Source: Chthonomonadaceae bacterium (GTDB lineage Bacteria > Armatimonadota > Chthonomonadetes > Chthonomonadales > Chthonomonadaceae). Taken from it: a stretch of DNA of 59,151 bases. Positions 51,701 through 58,892 of the stretch are shown here, piece after piece (positions within the stretch are counted from its first letter, which is position 1; each line of letters opens with the position of its first letter). The translations under genes and the position numbers were made by a program. The notes under the pieces were generated by a model. The model saw only the letters and a program-made list of their open reading frames with translations, ran no database searches and was not told the origin of the DNA. The stretch spans positions 1 through 59,151 of the forward strand of contig DAIDHN010000022.1 in the NCBI GenBank assembly GCA_027459665.1. Direction: 5' to 3'.

Positions 51701-52194
51701 ACGGCAAAAGCGTTACCGAAAGCCAGTACGCCATACTGCGAGCGGCCGAATGCACCAGAGACACCCCCTCGCTGCCCCGCCTGCCCGAACACCATACACT
51801 GGTGAGGCAGGCAGTGACGGGCATGCTGCAGGAAGAAACAGTGGCTGCCGGTGCGCTTGGCAAACCATCGGGCGCACGCTGGCGCACATACATGCTGCTG
51901 CAGAAATATCTGGAAGAAGAAGAGAGGCAGCGCACCCTCTGGTCTGGTTCAGACGATGCAAGGCTGCTGAAGCACGCACTCGAACTGATCTACCGCAGCA
52001 GCCTGATGCAGCAGGCGGCCGACCGGTTGAACCGCCTGCTAAAGCGCGAGGTTCAGGCGCACGATATAGCAGAGGCAGTACTGGAACTCTACAACCACAG
52101 TCAGCTCTGCATACCTGAACAGGAAGCCCGGCGGCAGGAGCCGCGCATACTCTGCTCTCTGGGGCTGGCCGCGGATGAAGGAGTACAACAGTGA
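48775..52194 (+). CDS. PLD-nuclease / SNF2-type helicase protein, restriction-like
   Basis: A 1139-residue protein. The N-terminal part (about 20-200) has a phospholipase D nuclease motif, H139-x-K141 (LLHAKLYLLYR) with GSSN at 159-162. A DEAD-like SNF2 helicase follows: Walker A GDVVGLGKT (279-287), DESH (352-355), LTATP (382-386), then VLIATDVLSEGQNLQDA and LIQRAGRVDRIGQQ in the second lobe. A zinc-ribbon insert has cysteines 471, 474, 485 and 488. The last 300 residues are helical. GTG start at 48775 with AGGAGG six bases upstream; the stop overlaps the methylase start (GTGA). ATP-driven DNA translocation and cleavage of unmodified DNA is the inferred job, akin to DISARM or type I/III logic. 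Confidence 0.88.
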   Translation: MPRIFDNIEQKLLDALQQTLSLSTHADFCVGYFNLRGWRHLGGRMQEWEGGKGKCCRLLIGMQKTPAEELRELMSMTAEEQTIDNARAKALCDQLAVEFRDQITLGFPSNEDEKGLQQLLLQLKTGRLCVKLHLRHLLHAKLYLLYRDDPNNPITGFLGSSNLTFSGLSKQGELNVDVLDQDAAGKLAHWFEDRWNDKWSIDISQSLVKLLEESWARTDTLNPYHVYLKMAWHLSREARDGMADFQLPPDIAKKLLDYQEAAVKIAARHLDRRGGVIIGDVVGLGKTHMAAALAALFEEDMGGQTLVLCPKNLVPMWQDYIHQYRLRARALPYTMADKELQNMQRYQIVLMDESHNLRNRESKTWRAIHEYVQKNTSKCILLTATPYNKSYLDLSSQLRLFLDEKTDLGVRPERMLKEQGDSTLAEREISPHSLAAFELSEHPDDWQELLRLFMVRRTRTFIQQNYALAICPACQQEAHFLQGFCSKCRQPAEPERKYLLLPGGKRSWFPVRTPCNIPFPSGKQYSMLYSKAVVDCINDLHLPRYGLDDYKTSAETANIPDEQRRILDDLSRGGTRLMGFCRTSLFKRLESSGEAFLQSVQRHILRNSVYLYALQQNLPLPLGTQDAEMLAADFNDNDIDRKLPEEDIEEDAEPADDGLNLRAEDLYKLYREHYEKRFRWLQPQWLQPLLKKHLEEDNQKLQSILRLCPEWKVEEDTKLQALQHLVMQKHANEKILVFTQYADTAAYLERALTQAGATALKSVTGNSENPAEAAWKFSPQSNGKKEQYPLHEQLRVLIATDVLSEGQNLQDAAIVVNYDLPWAIIRLIQRAGRVDRIGQQADRILCYSFLPDEGVEQIIQLRSRLMTRLQQNAEVVGADEQFFEEEQQIALHNLYSEQAGILNDAPDTDVDISSYAWQIWVNAIAADPKLEGIVPNLPHVVYATRPHRVSPAQPEGALVYLETAAGNDALAWVDRHGKSVTESQYAILRAAECTRDTPSLPRLPEHHTLVRQAVTGMLQEETVAAGALGKPSGARWRTYMLLQKYLEEEERQRTLWSGSDDARLLKHALELIYRSSLMQQAADRLNRLLKREVQAHDIAEAVLELYNHSQLCIPEQEARRQEPRILCSLGLAADEGVQQ

Positions 52195-55100
52195 ACATCA
52201 ACCGCCAGAATGCGCGGCGATATCTGCAGGAGTTTGATTTTGCAGGGCTGTTTACCCAGGTACTGGGCTGGAACCACAGCAACAGAACAGTGCGGGTGCA
52301 CATCGACGGCAGGGGGTATGTGCTGCGCGCTTTTGCAGAAAAAAAAGGCGTGCTTGCGCTGACGTGCGAATGCAGCGCCGAAGAAGACATGCCGCAACAT
52401 TCGCAGCGCCGAAAAATTGAGCGCGCGGTCTCAAAACAGGTGCACGAGCATTTTATCGTGTTTGCCTGCAGCGCAGCCGGAGAACAGGTGTGGCAGTGGA
52501 TACGGCGCAGGCAGGGAGAGCCGGAACAGTGCCATGAGCGCAGAATGAATACGGGCATGCAGAGCGGTGAACTGCTGCTGCAGAGCCTGGACGAACTGTG
52601 CATCTCGCTGGAAGAAGAAGAAAGCCTCTCGCTTTATGCGGTAACTGGCCGCCTTACACGCGCCTTTGATGCAGACAAGGTAACCAAAAAGTTTTATGAC
52701 CAGTTTTCTGCAGAGCACAAAGGGTTTCTTGATACCATAGAGGGCATTGCCGGCGGGGAAGACCGATCATGGTACGCCTCGGTTATGCTCAACCGCCTTA
52801 TGTTTCTCTACTTCATTCAGAAAAAGGGGGTTCTCAACGGTGAAACCGACTACCTGGCAGACCGTCTGCGGCAAATGCAGCAAACACACCCAGGCCGCTA
52901 CTACGACTTCTACCGATTTTTTCTGCTGCGTCTGTTTCATGAAGGGCTGGGACAAAACCCCGAAGAGCGCGAAACAGATCTGAACCGCGAACTGGAGATG
53001 CTGCTGGGCAGGGTGCCTTACCTGAATGGGGGCATTTTTGCACAGCATGCGCTGGAACTGCGCTACCCAGGCATACAGGTACCAGATGCTGCATTTGAAA
53101 AACTGTTTGCTTTTTTCGACCGCTATACCTGGCACCTGGATGACCGGCCCCTGAAAAACGACAGCGAAATAAACCCCGATGTGCTGGGGCACATTTTTGA
53201 AAAGTACATCAACCAGAAACAGATGGGAGCCTACTACACCGGTGAAGACATTACAGGCTATATCTGCAGCAACACCATTTTGCCCTGCCTGCTGCAAAAA
53301 GTAGAGAAACAATGCGCCATTGCCTTTCGCGAAAACGGACCGCTGTGGCAAATGCTGCAGCAAGACCCCGACCGCTATATATACGATGCCCTGAAAAAAG
53401 GCGCCGAACTGCCGCTGCCCCCGCAAGTAGAAGCCGGCCTGCAGCGCATTGAGGCGAGGGGAGAATGGAACCGCGCTGCGCCCGAAACGCATGCCCTGCC
53501 CACCGAGATATGGCGTGAAACCATTGCGCGCCGAAACAGGCTGCAGCAGCTGCAGGCAGCGCTGCGCAGCGGCGAGGCATGCAGCCCGGATGATCTGGTT
53601 ACCCGCAACCTCAATATACGCCAGTTTGTGCAAGACGCCATAGAGCAGTGCGAAGGCGCAGAAACATTGCTGGCATTCTGGAATGCGCTGCAGAATATGC
53701 GCATTCTCGACCCTACCTGCGGGTCGGGGGCGTTTTTGTTTGCGGCCCTGCGCATACTGGAGCCACTGTATGAAGCCTGCCTGCAGCGGATGGAAGATTT
53801 TACCAAAGATTTGGCCACCCCGGAAAAAGAGCGCCCAGGCGCGAGCAGAACGGAATTTCGGCTCGTACTGCAAAACCTGCTCAGTCACCCCAGCCGCCGC
53901 TACTACATACTCAAAACAATTATTGTACGCAACCTCTACGGCGCAGACATTATGGAAGAGGCAGTGGAAATTTGCAGGCTGCGCCTCTTTCTCAAACTTG
54001 CCTCTCAGGCAGCGCCCAGCCCCGAAAAGGCGAACATGGGGGTGGAACCGCTGCCTGACGTAGACTTCAACATACGGGCAGGCAACACGCTGGTGGGCTA
54101 CGCGACATTGGAAGATATAGACCGCCTCTGGGCGGTGCATGGAAGGCTGGGGTTTGAAAGAGACAGGGAGAAGCTGAAAATGCTGGCCGATGAGTATGCC
54201 CTGCTGCTGGAGGATTTTCGCAACACCCAGCTGGGGCTGCCTGCGCGCCGGAAAACAGCTAAAGCCGATGTGGTACGCGCGGCAGACAGGGAACTTCGCC
54301 CTGAACTTAACAAGGAACTGTGGAGGCTTTATCGAGAGGCAAATCTCCTGCCCGAAAAAACATCGCTGGAGGAATTTCAAAAGACGCATCTGCCATTCCA
54401 TTGGTTTGCAGAATTTCCGGAAGCCATGGCGCACGGAGGCTTTGATGTCGTGGTGGGAAACCCGCCCTATGTGAAGCAAAAAGATATAAAAGAGTATAAA
54501 GTATCAAAATACGAAACTGGAAAATGCCCCGATATCTATGCCCTCACCCTGGAGCGCAGCGTAAAACTCTGCCGGCAAAACGGAAGAATAGGCATGATTG
54601 TGCCCATCTCGCTTACTTTCAGCAGGGAATATTCCACTCTGCGCAAAATGCTCCTCCCATATGCTCCAACGTGGATTTCCTCGTATGACATTATTCCTGC
54701 GTCGATATTTAATAACGCAAATCAGCGCTGCACAATCTGGCTTGCGTGCAAAAGCAGCACAGGCAGCATGCACACCGCACCTATGCGCCGGTGGAAAAGC
54801 GTGTATCGTTCCTGCCTTATGCAGACTACTGCGTATACGCCCTGTGCAGAAGGCAGCTGCCAAGAGGCAGGCTATGCCAAGCTTGCCGATTCAGCACAAT
54901 CCCGTATTTATGCGCTTTTGCAGAGGCACGCAGGTGATTGGCCAAAGCTAGGCGCAGCACAACTGGGCTTCTCCACTTCTGCCCGCAACTATCTGACCGC
55001 TTTTTTAGAAGCCCCCCCCTGCCTGCATGCCGACACCCTGGCGCCATTGCCAAGCAGCAAGATTGGTCAGATTGCAATGCCAAATATGCACAAGGCTTTT

Positions 55101-55646
55101 TGCTCTCTTGTGTTAGCCTCCGGCGATTTGTGCCTCTGGTACTGGCTGGCAGCAGGCGATGGTTTTGATGTCACCAAAGACGTGCTCGTTTCCTTCCTTG
55201 CTGCGTTTCAAGGCATCGCTCCCGAGGCAGAAATGCTCGCCGAACTGGGCAGCGGCATGCACACCAGAAGGTTCGAGTGTATCCATCTTAAAAAGAATGC
55301 AGGGCTTTATGTAAGCAGTTTCAATTTTCGCCGGCTGCCTGCCTATATACGCCGCGCCGACCTGCTGGCCTGCTCATGGCTGGGGGCAGGGCGAGAAGAT
55401 ACGCTGATGCTGCTGGATTATATGGTGCGTGTGCTTTCTATTAATAACAAAACAGGGGATAAAGCAATTCCACATTCTGCGAAAGCGCTGTTTCCTCCAC
55501 TGCCGGTAGATACTGCAGCAGAAAGCGCCCTGTTTGCCCGCATAGACGCACACCTGTGCCGGCAGTTTGGTTTCACCCCGGCTGAACTGGAATTTCTGAT
55601 TAGCCATGATACGCGCTACCCGGACTGGGAAATGGGCGGTGAATAA
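52191..55646 (+). CDS. Large Eco57I-type N6-adenine DNA methyltransferase
   Basis: A 1151-residue protein. SAM-binding motif I is DPTCGSGAFLFAALRIL (from about 507) and the catalytic motif IV is NPPY (757-760, VVGNPPYVKQKD). The N-terminal 150 residues (FAGLFTQVLGW... VLRAFAEKKGVLALTCECS... EHFIVFA) form a small domain of restriction-enzyme look; WYASVMLNRLMFLYFIQKKG and GAYYTGEDI are conserved in PglX/Eco57I-like enzymes. The C-terminal 350 residues probably recognise the DNA target. The GTG start overlaps the helicase stop by four bases. It is expected to mark self DNA for the partner; a cleavage activity of its own is not excluded. Confidence 0.9.
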   Translation: MNINRQNARRYLQEFDFAGLFTQVLGWNHSNRTVRVHIDGRGYVLRAFAEKKGVLALTCECSAEEDMPQHSQRRKIERAVSKQVHEHFIVFACSAAGEQVWQWIRRRQGEPEQCHERRMNTGMQSGELLLQSLDELCISLEEEESLSLYAVTGRLTRAFDADKVTKKFYDQFSAEHKGFLDTIEGIAGGEDRSWYASVMLNRLMFLYFIQKKGVLNGETDYLADRLRQMQQTHPGRYYDFYRFFLLRLFHEGLGQNPEERETDLNRELEMLLGRVPYLNGGIFAQHALELRYPGIQVPDAAFEKLFAFFDRYTWHLDDRPLKNDSEINPDVLGHIFEKYINQKQMGAYYTGEDITGYICSNTILPCLLQKVEKQCAIAFRENGPLWQMLQQDPDRYIYDALKKGAELPLPPQVEAGLQRIEARGEWNRAAPETHALPTEIWRETIARRNRLQQLQAALRSGEACSPDDLVTRNLNIRQFVQDAIEQCEGAETLLAFWNALQNMRILDPTCGSGAFLFAALRILEPLYEACLQRMEDFTKDLATPEKERPGASRTEFRLVLQNLLSHPSRRYYILKTIIVRNLYGADIMEEAVEICRLRLFLKLASQAAPSPEKANMGVEPLPDVDFNIRAGNTLVGYATLEDIDRLWAVHGRLGFERDREKLKMLADEYALLLEDFRNTQLGLPARRKTAKADVVRAADRELRPELNKELWRLYREANLLPEKTSLEEFQKTHLPFHWFAEFPEAMAHGGFDVVVGNPPYVKQKDIKEYKVSKYETGKCPDIYALTLERSVKLCRQNGRIGMIVPISLTFSREYSTLRKMLLPYAPTWISSYDIIPASIFNNANQRCTIWLACKSSTGSMHTAPMRRWKSVYRSCLMQTTAYTPCAEGSCQEAGYAKLADSAQSRIYALLQRHAGDWPKLGAAQLGFSTSARNYLTAFLEAPPCLHADTLAPLPSSKIGQIAMPNMHKAFCSLVLASGDLCLWYWLAAGDGFDVTKDVLVSFLAAFQGIAPEAEMLAELGSGMHTRRFECIHLKKNAGLYVSSFNFRRLPAYIRRADLLACSWLGAGREDTLMLLDYMVRVLSINNKTGDKAIPHSAKALFPPLPVDTAAESALFARIDAHLCRQFGFTPAELEFLISHDTRYPDWEMGGE

Positions 55647-56058
55647 GTATTCTATTCAAAATTTCTAATGTGTATGTCGCTTGCAGTAATCACGGAACCA
55701 TGCTGGCAATAGCGTAGACAGTACGCGACGGTAGTGCAATGCTTTTTGATCAAGTAAAGCAGGGGTTGGAAAACGTTGCATCCCGAATAATCACTGGTTG
55801 TGTCGAGAAACCAAAATGGCTGGATGTTTCTGTACTATCTAATGCAGACGAGACAGAACGTAGCACTTCCATAGGTTGTGGTACGCAACAATTACCGAAA
55901 TATGCGGATCGACCGTGAGCAATTTGCCCAGCCGCCGGTCATGGTATGCCTTCCCAATCAACGGTATAGATCTGGATGCATACCATACAGTATGTTATAC
56001 AAGGTCAAGATTGCCTGCAGTGTTTTCCTGTTGGAAGCAGGTGCTTATCCCAAGTAGT
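55647..56058. other. 412-base gap without a convincing gene
   Basis: Only a 59-codon frame (55740-55919) and antisense shadows are present. The stretch looks more A/T-rich than the methylase gene. It separates the restriction-like pair from the convergent gene at 56059-56637 and may hold remnants of lost sequence. No terminator hairpin with a T run was found. Confidence 0.5.
55740..55919 (+). CDS. Short open frame, possible gene remnant
   Basis: Fifty-nine codons starting MLFDQVKQGLENVASRIITG and ending KYADRP. No ribosome site of note and no family recognised. The N-terminal amphipathic part looks protein-like, the rest less so. It may be the remains of a gene that once followed the methylase, or chance. 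Confidence 0.2.
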
Positions 56059-56637
56059 CTAAATATCTTGGGGATAAGTGATCCGGAGTTTACGCCCTGG
56101 ATATGCAGCCTTCGGTTCGTTTTTCCACTCGACTTCTACAACAACGGATTGATTGATGGCCTCTGCCAGCTGAACACAATTTCTCCAGCTCACAATTGCA
56201 TCGACGCCTTGAATGGAGATATTTGCGCTTTTAATGTAAATGTAGCCTTTCTCTTGGTAACGCCCTTTCTTTATGTTGGCGTTTGTCGACTCTTGTAATT
56301 TCTCAAAGTTACCAAGACGTTTCAAAACCTCCTTATGTGCAAGCCGATGCAATTCATTCCAATTAGGTGGTAATAATTTGATGCCAGCAAATTCGGCATT
56401 TATTATACGGGTAAACTTCAGGTCAATCTGTCTAATCGTATCTATGTCGGTAGGCTCGTTATCCTGGGCTAACAATGGCTCACAAACTTTTGTAGAGGTG
56501 TTGCGCTTTGGGTAAGGCACACCCCGCTGCGCCGCATCTACAAGCCGATCCAACAGCGTGTCGAAAGTGTCTTCTAAAGGAATTGCCAATTCTTGCAGCT
56601 TCTGCATGGTGGAGTCGGATATTTGAATCTGTGGCAT
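56059..56637 (-). CDS. Unknown 192-aa protein with possible ribbon-helix-helix N-terminus
   Basis: The first 35 residues, MPQIQISDSTMQKLQELAIP... DTLLDRLVDAA, look like a ribbon-helix-helix strand and helix pair as in SeqA-N or antitoxin-type DNA-binding proteins. A polar linker follows. The C-terminal domain (about 85-190) has LLPPNWNELHRLAHKEVLKRL, KGYIYIKSANISIQGVDAIVSWRNC and VVVEVEWKN, a pattern I recall loosely from small proteins near restriction genes but cannot name. No membrane segment. It is convergent with the methylase gene, and TATAAT with a distant TTGACG lies upstream. A regulatory or DNA-binding role is inference. Confidence 0.6.
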   Translation of the reverse strand: MPQIQISDSTMQKLQELAIPLEDTFDTLLDRLVDAAQRGVPYPKRNTSTKVCEPLLAQDNEPTDIDTIRQIDLKFTRIINAEFAGIKLLPPNWNELHRLAHKEVLKRLGNFEKLQESTNANIKKGRYQEKGYIYIKSANISIQGVDAIVSWRNCVQLAEAINQSVVVEVEWKNEPKAAYPGRKLRITYPQDI

Positions 56638-56663
56638 TAATAGACTTCGATTTTCTTCACTCT

Positions 56664-56695
56664 ATTATATCTATATTGCAGAGCATGTACGTCAA
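56664..56695 (-). promoter_or_regulatory. Promoter candidate for the 192-aa protein gene
   Basis: Minus strand TATAAT at 56664-56669 with TTGACG at 56690-56695; the 20-base spacer is longer than ideal. The leader would be about 20 bases. Confidence 0.4.
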
Positions 56696-56926
56696 CATAG
56701 CGCCATAATTTACGTTATCACAGCGCAGAATAACTTCGCAGGTTTGAAGAAATCGCATCCAGTATGCAGGCTGGTATCTTAACCCCCTGGGACGCGCATA
56801 GTGGTTTTACCCCCATCTATCTGCTCAGCAGTGTGGTGGTTTTAGCGGTGAAAGAAGACTGCTGCGCATGGCCTGCAAACAGTTTGCAGTCAACTGTGCA
56901 AGCGTATTGCTGTATTCGGTATGATT

Positions 56927-57444
56927 TCAGAAAGCAACAGAACAGGCGTTTTTATTTGCCAGATCGGCGAGTTGGCTGCGAAGGCTTTTGCGCAGGTTTC
57001 TAGCATACATCTTTTCTGAAGGGTAATTATCCGGCAGTTCTTCCAGGTCCAGCCCGCTGATGCCGCAGTGCCCTGCTGCACCGGGCCTGGCATCTGGTAA
57101 TTCTGTGCCTGGCATAAAAAGCCAATCCCAGATCACGTTCAGAACAGGGGATATTTCTGGCACATCGGGGTCTGGCCTGATGCTGCGAAGGGCATCTACC
57201 TTAAAAATGCATATTTCTGATAGCTGCCGGCATTTGCCTGCACAAACCCAAGCGCTTCTTCTACAGTAGTGCGCGTGCGTTCCCACACCGAGAGGAGTTT
57301 GCGCCGAGTCGCCTTGTCGGCAGATGAGAGCTGGAAAAACTCTTCAGATATCTGCTTATCCTTCGAGAGCTTGAACAGCCGAAATACCTCTGCATCCGAA
57401 GGAAGAGGCTGCCCATCCACGCTGCTGTGCATCCGGCTCTCCAT
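56927..57444 (-). pseudogene. Third gene of the TIGR04255-type operon, frameshifted
   Basis: Two frames join into a protein of about 172 residues. The first gives MESRMHSSVDGQPLPSDAEV... VWERTRTTVEEALGFVQANAGSYQKYAF and then stops; the second continues KVDALRSIRPDPDVPEISPVLNVIWDWLF... to SVAF. The switch is at a TTTTT run near 57200; one more T would give AFFKVDALRS in a single frame. It may be a true mutation, a reading error, or a -1 slip (the heptamer is not a canonical one). No family recognised; the first half is helical, the second Pro/Asp-rich with DWLFMPGTELPD. It starts three bases after the previous stop, so it belongs to the operon. Confidence 0.6.
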
Positions 57445-57447
57445 GTT

Positions 57448-58002
57448 CTAGAACAGAGCGCTCCATTTTTCAATCGCTTCTTCGGGCAGGTCTTCCCCTT
57501 GCGAATACTCTATCCCCCAGAACTTGCCGGTATTTCTGTTGCGATAGAAAAACTCCATCGGCGCGCCCGCAATGAATTCCAGTTCGAAATGGTGCTCCTC
57601 CTTGTTCCAGGTGTACAGAAGCTCTCCATTCGGGCCAGGGGCAGCATCGGGTACAGGCAGGGTTTTACCGGTTTTTTCGAGGAGTTTGCATTTGCAATCC
57701 TTCCACATCTTCCAGGCGGCCTCGGCTGTTTCAGGGGCAATTTCGCCTTGAACGCGTATGGCCGTCAGGTAATGGTAAAGATGCTGCTCACGAGCAAGCT
57801 CATGTTCTGCAGGAAGGTCACCGTTCCCAGTGACTTTCAGGCCGGTGGCGCCCTGCTGGTTTCGCTCTGGCTCGTACTGCACCGTGCCACCAGCGATGTC
57901 CTTACTGAGCGGCAGGCTATACGGAGGGTGCGGAAGGGTAATTTCCAGGCTGCTCCCGCTGGGGGGCGGCTGGCTGCGTGCGCTGTATGCGGGAGGTATC
58001 AC
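57448..58002 (-). CDS. Unknown protein encoded with the TIGR04255-type gene, 184 aa
   Basis: No family is named with confidence. The N-terminal 30 residues are Pro/Ser-rich (PPAYSARSQPPPSGSSLEITLPHPPY). The middle is helical with LAREQHLYHYL and AAWKMWKDCKCKLLE. The C-terminal part, PNGELLYTWNKEEHHFELEFIAGAPMEFFYRNRNTGKFWGIEY, is a beta-rich unit of a type I recall from genes next to TIGR04255 proteins. The ATG overlaps the upstream stop by four bases, so it is coupled to the TIGR04255-like gene. No membrane segment or catalytic motif is seen. Confidence 0.65.
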   Translation of the reverse strand: MIPPAYSARSQPPPSGSSLEITLPHPPYSLPLSKDIAGGTVQYEPERNQQGATGLKVTGNGDLPAEHELAREQHLYHYLTAIRVQGEIAPETAEAAWKMWKDCKCKLLEKTGKTLPVPDAAPGPNGELLYTWNKEEHHFELEFIAGAPMEFFYRNRNTGKFWGIEYSQGEDLPEEAIEKWSALF

Positions 58003-58748
58003 AGCAATTCACCCTTCAGCAGCTTTTTCAGTCTGCCGCCTGTGGCGGCATCAAATACCTTCCAAATGTGTTCATGCATGCTGTCGGCTTCCTGCATAAC
58101 CGCCTCTGTTTCCACCGGGGTTTTTCCCTCCACGCCTCTATCAATGTCCAGTATAAACGGTGGCCCCGCGTCTGCATTGGGCGAATAAAGTTCTCCAGTG
58201 GTTACGCCAATGCGGTTTCTTTCATCCAGACGCACCTGCACAACAGAAGTAAACCCGGTTTTTGAGTTGAGTATGCTCCGGGGAATATAATCGGTAGGAA
58301 CAAGCCATTCTCCAAGAGTTTCCTGCTGCTGCGTGCGTTCAATGCGATTTATGTACCGCAGGCCCATATACATGACTTGTGATGGATTTATCACAGAGAC
58401 AACATTTTCCCAAACACCTTGAATTACTTCCCGTACAGCCTTCCATCCGGGGTAGGGCGCAAGCACATTCAGCAACAGTTTGTTTTGTGTGAGATGCAGA
58501 TAGCGCCTGGAATCGCTGCTGCTGTAGCGAATGATCGAGAGGGGTATTGCTGCTGCCTGAACAGGGCTGCCAACCTGTGCTTCCACGTTGATTGTTACCG
58601 GTTCAAAACCAGGATAGCGGTCTGATACCAAGTTGTAAAATTCGCCGAACCACTTGGGGCTCCATACAGTACCCGCCTGCAATTCAAAGGTAATGTCGCA
58701 CAGAACTTCCTGTACAATCGGGTTGGGGTACTCAGGATGTTCATCCAT
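57999..58748 (-). CDS. TIGR04255-like family protein
   Basis: A 249-residue protein of the sporadically distributed TIGR04255 type. The opening YPNPIVQEVLCDITFELQAGTVWSPKWFGEFYNLVSDRYPGFEP and the middle YMGLRYINRIE with a C-terminal FILDIDRG and MHEHIWKVFDAATGGRLKKLL are the pattern I associate with this family. Members are about 250 residues, soluble and without known activity. AGGAG lies about 12 bases before the ATG at 58748. It is the first of three minus-strand genes and has a complex upstream region (tandem repeat and dyad). A defence or toxin-antitoxin type function is a guess from its patchy spread and location. Confidence 0.75.
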   Translation of the reverse strand: MDEHPEYPNPIVQEVLCDITFELQAGTVWSPKWFGEFYNLVSDRYPGFEPVTINVEAQVGSPVQAAAIPLSIIRYSSSDSRRYLHLTQNKLLLNVLAPYPGWKAVREVIQGVWENVVSVINPSQVMYMGLRYINRIERTQQQETLGEWLVPTDYIPRSILNSKTGFTSVVQVRLDERNRIGVTTGELYSPNADAGPPFILDIDRGVEGKTPVETEAVMQEADSMHEHIWKVFDAATGGRLKKLLKGELL

Positions 58749-58830
58749 TGGCTTTTCTGTCTCCTGGCAGCCTTTGCAAAAAACAGGTGCAGTATTTTGT
58801 ATACTTGCATCATCTTATGTTAGCATACAA

Positions 58831-58892
58831 TTGCACTGCAGGTGCAATAAACCGCAGTTTTTTGATCGTTATAAGTTTTTTGATCGTTATAA
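58831..58892 (-). promoter_or_regulatory. Dyad and 18-base tandem repeat upstream of the TIGR04255-type operon
   Basis: TTGCAC-5-GTGCAA (58831-58847) is an inverted repeat. Next to it GTTTTTTGATCGTTATAA occurs twice in perfect tandem (58857-58874, 58875-58892). Both lie 80-145 bases before the operon start and look like regulator-binding sites. Confidence 0.5.

Noticed and set aside
52767-54479. 570-codon open frame antisense to the methylase gene
   Set aside because: The methylase motifs on the plus strand fix the coding strand; the antisense product shows no recognisable domain.
48775-55646. Assignment as DISARM or BREX
   Set aside because: DrmA/DrmB, and BrxC/PglZ/BrxL equivalents, are absent; only a methylase and a fused PLD-helicase are seen.
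55647-56058. Second nuclease gene after the methylase
   Set aside because: Only a 59-codon frame with no motif is present.
57196-57220. Programmed -1 frameshift in the third operon gene
   Set aside because: The site A-TTT-TTA does not fit the X-XXY-YYZ rule, and I see no obvious downstream stimulatory structure; a mutation or reading error is simpler.
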